A stretch of DNA of 54,717 nt from a virus: positions 1 through 54,717 of IMG/VR virus record IMGVR_UViG_3300020083_000012; one strand, written 5' to 3'. The translations under genes and the position numbers were made by a program. Under the pieces are notes generated by a model. It worked only from the letters and a program-made list of their open reading frames with translations, did no database searches and was not told the DNA's origin. This document shows, one piece after another, positions 7,997 to 16,700 of the stretch (its first letter is position 1; each line of letters begins with the position of its first letter).

Positions 7997-10900
7997 GTTA
8001 ATGCTATAGCCCTTACGTCTTTCACTGTTGGTATAAAATTCTGACCTTTGGAATTTATGATAATTTTTACAATAAACTGTTTGTAATTATCATACAATCC
8101 GCCGTCAGCATTGTAGTATTTGAAGTTTCCAGCCTCATCTATGAACGCTCCAATTGAACTTTCACTTCCGCCTACAGGTATTTTATATGCGTATTCTTTG
8201 AAGTCATTTGTATTTGTAGATGATGATCTAAATGATCTACTGTCTTGCAATACCAATTTAGTCCATGCTATATCGGTGGGCGCTCTGTTATCAATTTCTG
8301 AAATGAATTTGACATAAACATTTATTTCAGTATTCGCTGGTTTGTATGCAGTCAACCACAGGTTCAAATCTTCGGCATCAAAACCTTCTCTAAGGTTGAT
8401 TACCTTCGAAATATATTTAGATTGTGACAATCCATCTTCACCATGTTCGCTCTCAGAAACTTCATCAGTATAATCATTTATTAAATACTCATAAGCTGTT
8501 ATACCAGAAATAGAATGATCTATTGCAGGAGAAACGGTATATGGAGAATTGCCGTCAAGAGATAGAGTTGTTCTCAATACGAATGATCTTGCACCATTGT
8601 TTTGAGATAGTTCAAGACTTCTACTTTTGATAACTGTGTCCATGTTAGACAATCTGTTATTGTCACCAAACAGTTGTGAAGATTGTATAGATGATATGCT
8701 GCCAGATGAGTTTGTCTGTCTAATCAAATCCAATTTTGTTGAAGTATTGACTAAATCCAATTTTGGAATATCTGCCTGATAATAGCTTAGAGGAAGAGAT
8801 ATTACCTCGTCTATTATAGCCGCCGCATTACTTCTTTCGCCCTTGATAGCTTGGCCTGCTTGGAATACCATATTGGATTTTGCAACAGAATCTTTCAAGA
8901 ATAATCTTACAGGTTCTTTTTTATTGAAATAATCTACAGTGCCAACTAAAGTCTTGAAGAACTGTCTGCCTGTCATGTCTAAGGTCATGTATTCATCCAG
9001 CGCCATTGACGTTGCACTAATAACAGAAGAAACTCTTGACACATCATGAGTATCATTTGTTCTGTTATAAATTGCAACATGGTCGCCAGCTTTGAAAATA
9101 TTTCTTAAATCTATACCGCTTGCAGTAACAACATTAGAACCAGATGTGGTTGTCAAACTTCCTTCAAGGAAGGTATTTATGACAAACGCAGTTTCGCCTC
9201 TTTTGAAATCACCAACATGAGAGGTCAAATTGAAAAATTCATAGTTTTTGGTTCTAAGATTTACTGTTCCATTCTTTTCAGTATATTCGGCTCTGTATAT
9301 CTTGAATGCCATGTTCTCATCTTGATAAGGAGTCCATGCCATGTTATTTGTTGAAGTAAAGAGTGTTCCAGAGTGAATATCGAATGTAACACGGTTTCCG
9401 GTTCTCAAATCTATTTCACCAGTTTTTGCACAAAATACCTGATAGTCAGGAGAGTTTGCATCTGGCATCAATACGATACAGTAGCTTTCGCCTGCACTCA
9501 AAGATACTGGTGACTTGAATTTAAATGTGGTGTAAGCAGAACCATCATTAGAAACTGAAACTGAACTGCTTGGGACGCGAACTGAACCGAACGCCAATAC
9601 CTCTGAACCCGGAAAACCGTTTTCAGTTTTTCTTAGTTGCAAAGTAATGCCTCTGTTGTTACTCTTCTTTTTGAACGGTATTTCAACATGAGTTATCATT
9701 ATATTTTGATAATCTGTTAAAGTAGAAGGAACAGTGAAGGTTTGAGAAATTGGGTCTTGACCTTCGCCGTCACCACCCCATATCGCTCTTTCATCAACTA
9801 CAGGAATAACTCTTGTGGTGCTGGTGGATGTGGTATTTACTGTAGTATTTCTAGAAGTTGTTACTGAGGTAGAAACACTTCTCGCTTTTGCAACATCAAA
9901 TGTAGGTATTCTGGTTGATACTTCCAAACCAGTTTTTTCTATGCTGTAGTTAAACCCTCTAAATGTAACCAATGATCTAGAAGTTGCAGAGTCCGCAGAA
10001 TTCATTGCGTCAACGTCGATCACGATAAACTCCCTGTCACCGACAAAGAATTTTGATTTAGGAATAGAAAATACTATAGCCAATTCACCATTTGAATCGG
10101 ACCTTAGCGCACTTCCAAATGCACCAATTCTTTTTACTTTTGTAATGTCGTCACCTTCCATTATGGCAGGCGCACACCATTCATTAACTGGTTGTTTATC
10201 GAACCAAGCCCAGAATCTTGTATTTGGTCTTAATCCAAAGAACACTACTCTCAGCAATTGTTCTCTCAAATACGGGCTGAACTGAACATCAGTTATGAAA
10301 CTACCGACATTTTGAGTGGTTGTCTTAGTTCCGGTATTAACCAATTCTTTTGTATTTGTTACAGTTTTAGCAGTATTTTGAGTAGTTGTAGTTGTTCTGG
10401 TTGTGCTAGTCACAGTAGTAGTGCTAGTGGAACGAGTGTTACTTACACTGGTAGTTGTGTTTGTATTTTTCTTAACATCAATTACTTTGCTATTATTTGT
10501 AGTTGTGGATGTTGAAGTTTTAAGTGGAACAAACTCATTTAGCCTATCTGTAAATTCAGTAAAGGCACCAACCATGTCAATTGTTTTATTAATAGTTGGA
10601 GCTACAGTTTCGTCGTAACCAAAATCGTATTCAGGATGTATGTAACCTGTTCCAGTAAAATTATAAAAATCTGTTACGCAATTTCTGAACTTTGTCGCAA
10701 CTGGTTGCTGATCCAGAAGGACGCTTCTGTATTTCAAAGAAGCCGCGCCGTTTGTATTCACTTCGATGCTGCTGCTAAAACTATCAATTTCCAAATCCAA
10801 GTTATATGCTTTAAACGCAGGATATAGCAATGCATCGCTGGCATCTACTGATGCAGCAAAATCTGGATTTTTAACATCGCAAGTAAGCATTGTCTCGAAA

Positions 10901-13617
10901 TTATCAACGAATATACCATTCTTAAATCTATCAAGACCATCTGCACCCTTGACAACCATGTTTTCAGTTTCCATTTCAAGTGCTGAAAGTATGGCGTAGT
11001 ATTCAATATTGTTAACTCTTTCATTGATACGATCAATGTCTCTCATCGTATAGCGTCTATTCATATTTGAATTTATGGTTATTATCTTATCATCCATACC
11101 CAATCTTTTAGCTGTATTTGGCATCATAAGAGTGCCGGTAGGGATATAAACATTGGCAATAACCATGTTCTTTCCATCTACATATGGAGCTTTTGGATTT
11201 TCAGATGGAACGCCTCTTCTTACTGAGAAATTGCCTTTTTCATTTATAATCAAGCTATCAATTCTTGGGAATTTATATTCAAACCCTAGATTGATAGTAG
11301 AATTTACTTTAGGCAAAACCATACTATTTTCTATGGTTGTTCCATTCAATTGTGATGCGCTTGTGGCAATAGTAGCGGAACCCGCAGTCGTGGAATACGC
11401 CGCAGCATTGGACACATACAATCTGAAATCGAAAGATGTTCTGGTATCCTCGTCCAATTCATTGCTTCTAATGCTAGTGGCCGGTAAAGTTGTTATGGTA
11501 TCATTAATAGGATAGCTAGTGATCGCAGAGAATGTCTTCAAATTAGGCGCAACTCTTCTGAATACTTTTGCTTTAACCAGAAATCTATCAGAGTTTGTTA
11601 TGGTATATCCAGTTTTCTTTCTTATTAAAGATGTTCCATAATATGTTGGAGTCTTATTTTTATCCAAAACAAATTTATCGGTGACATTTGTCAAGCCGGT
11701 TGAGTTTTCAGTGAATGTGGTGTTAGCGCCTCTCCATATTCCTTCAATAGAATGAACGTCAGGCCATCCCAAGAAGAAAGCTGTGTTGTTAGCCATACCA
11801 TTAGGGTTTATTTTCATATAAACTGTTGACAGTGTTTTTGTTTCTATATTATTCAAAGTGACGACAACTGGAATAAGAGCGTTGACCGCTGCACCAGCAT
11901 CATAAATTTGAGTAACGTTTAATGTCAAAGTCGCACCATCACTCGACACGGAACCGTAGGTTGGGGTTCCGGTTTGTGGGGCAGTTTCTCCTATTATTGT
12001 TATTTCTCTCAACTGAGCATCGCTCAATGTTGCCCCATTTTCATATGGGAAAGAAAACCCTGCTTGCAAAGTAGTTGATATTGTTCCTGCGCCGCTGGCA
12101 GTGAACAATCCTGTCATATAAGATTGGTATGAAACAGGAAGAGTAATATTGCTAATATCACTGGCATTTGCTCTGAATAGTAATGATGACTTGGATGCTT
12201 CTTTATATACAGCTTTTCCAGATTCCAAAATCAAGTTAGCCAAGAAAGTGGGTGTTTCTAGACTTCTAGTTTCTGAAAAACTTCTTCCAGTATTCATTCT
12301 TATGTTTGTTAGATACAGGCGCTTGTTTCCATTTTCAACATTTTCGTATTGAATATAATTTGCTGTCCCTATGACAGAGCCAAGAGGGGAGTTGACGTTG
12401 ACCTGAACTGCATCTCTCAAATTCACTAAAGCTTTGGATTCTGCCAATGCGGCATTACCTAGAACAACACCGCAGTTTACGTATCCGCCCATTGCAGTGC
12501 TTATTTGACCAATTTGATTTCCATCATTATCTGTGACGGCATTCAAATCAATATATATTTTTTCGATTGTTTCTACTCGTCTTCCATTAACATAAGACAC
12601 ACCCGGATTTATTACCAATGCGGGGGTATTGTCCGATCCCGGCGCAGAAACTATTTGCGGGACATGCCCGATTATAGTATAGTTGCCTGATTCTTCGTAT
12701 GTTCTGTTGGATATGGATTTAGTCAATGATTCGCTAAAAGATGTTCCAGTGCGCTTGCTAACCAGAAGACCGTTTTCATATTCTTGAATTGGAAGGAAAT
12801 TGTCATCTTCATCAGCTTGCTCTTTGCTGTAAACAACAAGAGTTGGTGTCAATTTTATTCTATCTGCACCCGGAGCGTTGAAGTTTCTGCTACCAATTGC
12901 ATTGTCTCTTAAAGACACATCTGCGTTAAAGTTGGTAATTGTTTCTTCTGTAACAAAACCAACACTCACTCTGTGAGGATTAGTATTGTATTTTGAAACT
13001 ATGACAATTTGCTGCCCAAACTGAGTGAAATATCCTTTTTGAAATAAAATACCTTCTCCACAAGAAACGCCATAACCGTCACCTAGTGGATTGGAATCTA
13101 CACCAAAAGTTGCAACGTTAACATCTAGTTCAGGAACTCTTTCGTTGTTTTTATATGCTATCAGAGTTTCACCGGGAATAAATCTTTTAATGTCTGTTCC
13201 GAATGCGTCCTGACCTGTTTGTGTATATCTGACATATAGTGTGTTAAGGTCTGGTGATTTTGATTCGTAACCAGAAACATTAGTAATTACTATAGCCATA
13301 ACTCCGCTATTTTCACCGCGAAGAGTTGCACCGTTATAGTTTTCAATTACTATCGGCTGTTTATTGGTGTTGTTATCTGATATTTTAACATAAGCCAACT
13401 TTTTATAATCGTAAAAGTTACCACCTTGAACGATAGAACCTCTTTCCAATACAGTTTCACCAAATCTTTCAATTTGACCTTGAAGGATTTGTTGTAGTTG
13501 GTTTAACTCTCTGCTTTGTAATTGGTTTGATTCTTTGAAAAGAATTTTGTGATAATTCTTTTCTTCGTCATAATCATTAAGGTATGGTTGAACATTTAGA
13601 TCAGTCTCTAATGGCAT
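7993..13617 (-). CDS. Giant DUF4815-family virion protein (paralogue A)
   Basis: A 1874-residue protein whose first about 250 residues carry the DUF4815 signature: ETDLNVQPYLNDYDEEKNYHKILF, then a helix with REL-x-QLQ-x-ILQ-x-QIERFG, then GGNFYDYKKLAYVKI. Such proteins are found in virions of T4-like phages of marine bacteria and are usually linked to the baseplate or fibres. About residues 1030-1105 are Thr-rich low complexity (STTTVTSTTRTTTTTQ), probably a flexible linker, followed by FGLRPNTRFWAWFD and, later, TSTNNMAWTPYQDEN. It is a paralogue of the next gene throughout its length. It occupies the T4 gene 9-11 interval, so a role at the baseplate periphery is likely but inferred. It has its own late-promoter box upstream. 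Confidence 0.75.
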   Translation of the reverse strand: MPLETDLNVQPYLNDYDEEKNYHKILFKESNQLQSRELNQLQQILQGQIERFGETVLERGSIVQGGNFYDYKKLAYVKISDNNTNKQPIVIENYNGATLRGENSGVMAIVITNVSGYESKSPDLNTLYVRYTQTGQDAFGTDIKRFIPGETLIAYKNNERVPELDVNVATFGVDSNPLGDGYGVSCGEGILFQKGYFTQFGQQIVIVSKYNTNPHRVSVGFVTEETITNFNADVSLRDNAIGSRNFNAPGADRIKLTPTLVVYSKEQADEDDNFLPIQEYENGLLVSKRTGTSFSESLTKSISNRTYEESGNYTIIGHVPQIVSAPGSDNTPALVINPGVSYVNGRRVETIEKIYIDLNAVTDNDGNQIGQISTAMGGYVNCGVVLGNAALAESKALVNLRDAVQVNVNSPLGSVIGTANYIQYENVENGNKRLYLTNIRMNTGRSFSETRSLETPTFLANLILESGKAVYKEASKSSLLFRANASDISNITLPVSYQSYMTGLFTASGAGTISTTLQAGFSFPYENGATLSDAQLREITIIGETAPQTGTPTYGSVSSDGATLTLNVTQIYDAGAAVNALIPVVVTLNNIETKTLSTVYMKINPNGMANNTAFFLGWPDVHSIEGIWRGANTTFTENSTGLTNVTDKFVLDKNKTPTYYGTSLIRKKTGYTITNSDRFLVKAKVFRRVAPNLKTFSAITSYPINDTITTLPATSIRSNELDEDTRTSFDFRLYVSNAAAYSTTAGSATIATSASQLNGTTIENSMVLPKVNSTINLGFEYKFPRIDSLIINEKGNFSVRRGVPSENPKAPYVDGKNMVIANVYIPTGTLMMPNTAKRLGMDDKIITINSNMNRRYTMRDIDRINERVNNIEYYAILSALEMETENMVVKGADGLDRFKNGIFVDNFETMLTCDVKNPDFAASVDASDALLYPAFKAYNLDLEIDSFSSSIEVNTNGAASLKYRSVLLDQQPVATKFRNCVTDFYNFTGTGYIHPEYDFGYDETVAPTINKTIDMVGAFTEFTDRLNEFVPLKTSTSTTTNNSKVIDVKKNTNTTTSVSNTRSTSTTTVTSTTRTTTTTQNTAKTVTNTKELVNTGTKTTTQNVGSFITDVQFSPYLREQLLRVVFFGLRPNTRFWAWFDKQPVNEWCAPAIMEGDDITKVKRIGAFGSALRSDSNGELAIVFSIPKSKFFVGDREFIVIDVDAMNSADSATSRSLVTFRGFNYSIEKTGLEVSTRIPTFDVAKARSVSTSVTTSRNTTVNTTSTSTTRVIPVVDERAIWGGDGEGQDPISQTFTVPSTLTDYQNIMITHVEIPFKKKSNNRGITLQLRKTENGFPGSEVLAFGSVRVPSSSVSVSNDGSAYTTFKFKSPVSLSAGESYCIVLMPDANSPDYQVFCAKTGEIDLRTGNRVTFDIHSGTLFTSTNNMAWTPYQDENMAFKIYRAEYTEKNGTVNLRTKNYEFFNLTSHVGDFKRGETAFVINTFLEGSLTTTSGSNVVTASGIDLRNIFKAGDHVAIYNRTNDTHDVSRVSSVISATSMALDEYMTLDMTGRQFFKTLVGTVDYFNKKEPVRLFLKDSVAKSNMVFQAGQAIKGERSNAAAIIDEVISLPLSYYQADIPKLDLVNTSTKLDLIRQTNSSGSISSIQSSQLFGDNNRLSNMDTVIKSRSLELSQNNGARSFVLRTTLSLDGNSPYTVSPAIDHSISGITAYEYLINDYTDEVSESEHGEDGLSQSKYISKVINLREGFDAEDLNLWLTAYKPANTEINVYVKFISEIDNRAPTDIAWTKLVLQDSRSFRSSSTNTNDFKEYAYKIPVGGSESSIGAFIDEAGNFKYYNADGGLYDNYKQFIVKIIINSKGQNFIPTVKDVRAIALT
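11682..11773 (-). repeat. Highly conserved block shared with paralogue B (partner at 17321-17412)
   Basis: This about 92-base segment matches 17321-17412 with only about five mismatches by eye, while the surrounding sequence of the two paralogues is much more diverged. Both encode WPDVHSIEGIWRGAN followed by TFTENSTGLTNVT, with one Thr/Ser difference. It may mark gene conversion or strong constraint. Confidence 0.7.
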
Positions 13618-13653
13618 AGTATAGTCCTAAATTATTGTTATTACATGTCTGAT

Positions 13654-13661
13654 TATTTATA
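13654..13661 (-). promoter_or_regulatory. Late promoter (TATAAATA) for DUF4815 paralogue A
   Basis: In the 82-base gap the minus strand reads GGCTTATAAATAATC, an exact T4 late-promoter box about 37 bases before the start codon at 13617. The same GGCTTATAAATAATC context recurs before gene 8. The presence of a gp55 gene in this window supports use as a late promoter. Confidence 0.75.
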
Positions 13662-13673
13662 AGCCACAGAATC

Positions 13674-13700
13674 AAAAATGGGGGCTGAACCCCCATTTTT
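13674..13700 (-). terminator. Rho-independent terminator after DUF4815 paralogue B
   Basis: A perfect 11-bp stem (AAAAATGGGGG against its complement, 13674-13684 and 13690-13700) with a five-base loop overlaps the stop codon of paralogue B. On the minus strand it ends in a TTTTT run. A late-promoter box follows directly, so paralogue A can be transcribed as an independent unit. Confidence 0.75.
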
Positions 13701-16700
13701 TAAGTTAGTGCGATGGCGCGAATATCTTTGACTTTAGGTATCCTGTGCTGTCCTGTGCTGTTCATAACTATTTTTATTATGAAATGCTTGTAGTTCTCGT
13801 AGACTTCACCACTTCTGCCAAGATATCTGAAATCTCCGTTGTTCAAGAAAGCACCGCCGTTATTTCCAAGGTTTGTGCTTCCAAGACTAAATTCAATCTC
13901 ACGATAATCTTCCAAATTGGTTGTAGATGATCTTAGATTTTGGTTGTCTCTTATATTCAATCTAGTCCAAGGAATTTCTGACAATGGAGTTTGGTCAATG
14001 TCGGATATAAACTTAACATAAACAGAAATTTCTGTCTCTGGTGGTCTATACGCAGTTAGCCAAACTTTCAAGTCTTCTGCATCCAAACCATCTCGCAATG
14101 TAACCTTTTTGGAAATATGCTTAGTCATGGAATCGCCGCCTGAGAACCTTTCACTGGCAGCAACCGCAGTGCTTGTTGGATTTATTAAATATTCAAACAA
14201 GGTAACACCGGAAATATCATAGTCAACGATAGGCGATACATAGTATGGACCTGAACCGCTCATTGAAAGATTTACTCTAAATCTCAATGATCTTGCACCG
14301 TTGTCTTCGGTTATTTCTCTGCTTCTACTCTTAACGACAGTTGGCATATTACCTAGTCTGTTATTTTCACCAAATTCATTTACCAAGTTGACTACGCTTC
14401 TGGTTCCGCTTACGTTTGTCTGCGTATCCAAGAACAATCTTGTTTCAGTATTATCAAAGTTTGTTCTGTATATATTAGCCTGATAATGACTGATAGGAAG
14501 ATTTGAGATATTTGAAATAACAGCAGTAGCGTTGCTTGATTCGCCTCTGACAGTATCTCCGTTAGCAAAAACGGTGCCGTCTTTGGCATTAGAATCTTTC
14601 AAGAACAATTTTTCAGGTGCTTGGGTGTTGAAATAATCAACTTTACCCGCAACAGTTCTGAAATAGTTTCTACCTGTTCTGTTGTCCTTCATAACCTCAT
14701 CCAAAGTCATAGATGTGTTGTTTGCAATAGCAGAAATTCTAGCAACGTCATAAGTTGAAGAAGTAGAGTTATGAATTGCAATATAATCACCTAGAGCAAA
14801 CAAGCTGGTGAAGCTTGTGCCGGTTCCAGTTACGACAGGAGAACCATTTGTTGTGCTTATGGTTCCAGCAGCGTTGGCTTTAACCACAAATGCAGTCTCG
14901 CCTCTTCTGAATTTACCAGTATATGAACCAATATTGAAGAATTCATAATCTTTCAAGTTGAAGAACAAATCGCCACTATTATCGGTATATTGAGCTTTAT
15001 AGATTCTGAAAGTCAAGTTTTCATCTTGGTATGGTGTCCATGCCATGTTATTTGTGGAAGTAAATAGTGTTCCCAAATTAACGTCAGATGTAATTCTTGT
15101 TCCAGTTCTAAGGTCGGTTTGACCTGTTTTGGCACAATAAATTAGATAATCAGGTGAATTGCCATCTGGAAGAAGGACAATACAGTAGCTCTCGCCTGCC
15201 GCCAATGTAATCGGTGACTTGAAGGTGAAAGTAGTCCATGCAGACCCATTAGCTGAAACATTAACGCTGGATGGGTTCAATCTTACGCTACCGAAAGGCA
15301 ATACCTCATCGCTAGGATATCCATTAACAGTTTTTCTAACTTGCAATGTTATACCTTTATCGGCACTTTTTCTATTGAACGCAACGTCAACCTTTGTTAT
15401 CATCAATGAGTCGCTATTGGTGTATGATTCGTCTACAACAAATGTCTGTGCAATAGGATCGAACGCCGCAGTTGTTTTAGTCACTTGCTGAGTAGTTACA
15501 ATTTTCTTGTTTACAGAAACATTTCTAGTTTTAGCAACATCGAATGTTGGAGTTCTGGTTGACATTTCTAGGCCAGTTTTTTCAACACTAAAGTTGAAGC
15601 CTCTGTAAGTAACAACACCAGTAGATGTTGCGGCATCATTTGAAATAATGCTATCAACATCCATTACTAGGATTTCTCTGTCACCGACATAGAAAGTCTC
15701 GCCCGGCAAATCAATCATGAAAACAAGTTCACCACTTGCATCTGATTTAATGGTTGTTCCCCATTTTGCTGTTCTAATTATTCTTGCAACATTATCTCTA
15801 TCATCGCTTCTAAATGACGCCATAGCGCATCTATCAGTTATTGGCTTGCCGTCAAACCATACCCAGAAGCGAGTATTTGGTCTTAATCCGGCAAAGGCAA
15901 CTCTAATTTCATTAGCTCTCAAGAATGGGCTTATGGACATATTGGTGATGAAATCCCCAACCTTGTCTGTATTAGTTGTAGATTTTTGTTGCAAGCTAGA
16001 TGTATTTGTAGTTGTTTTATTTGTGACTTCTGTTTTAGTGGTAGAAGTAACAGTGGTAGTGCTTGTTCTAGTTGCTCTGCTATTAACAGTATTTGTTGTG
16101 GTGGTTGTTCCCAAATTTGTAGAGTTTGTCAAAGTTTTGACATTCTTGGTTGTAAGAGGGACAAACTCACTCAGCGCGGATGTGAATTCTGTGAATGCAC
16201 CAGCCAAGTCTATGTTTATGTTAATATCTGGTGCATATGTTTCGTCATATCCGTTATCATATTCTGGATAGCAAACACCAACGCCTTCAAAGCTATAGAA
16301 GTCAGTAACGCAGCTTCTATATTTTGTGGCAAATGTTTGTTGCTCCATTATGACATTGTTGAAACGCATTGACGCAACGGTATTGTTGTTAAGAACTGTT
16401 CCACCAGAAGTAGTAGGTGTTGCAAATTCCAAATTATATGCTCTAAATCTTGGGTATAGTGCAGATTCGCCAGAATCGACCGATGCGGAGAAATCTGGGT
16501 CTTTTACTTCACAGGTTAGCATATTATCAAAGTTATCTACGAATATACCATTCTTAAAGCGGTTTAGACCGTCGCTATCTTGGATAACCATATCTTCTGC
16601 GCTTTTTTCCAAAGCGTTAAGAATTGTATAATATTCTATATTTCCAATTCTATCTTCTATTCTTTGAATGTCGCTCATGGTATAACGTCTGTTATTGTCC

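Noticed and set aside
15717-16271. Plus-strand open frame of 184 codons opposite DUF4815-B
   Set aside because: It lies antisense to the Thr-rich linker region, has a Val/Leu low-complexity product that mirrors Thr/Asn codons, and lacks a ribosome site. It is a shadow of the real gene, as are the plus-strand frames at 5113-6879.
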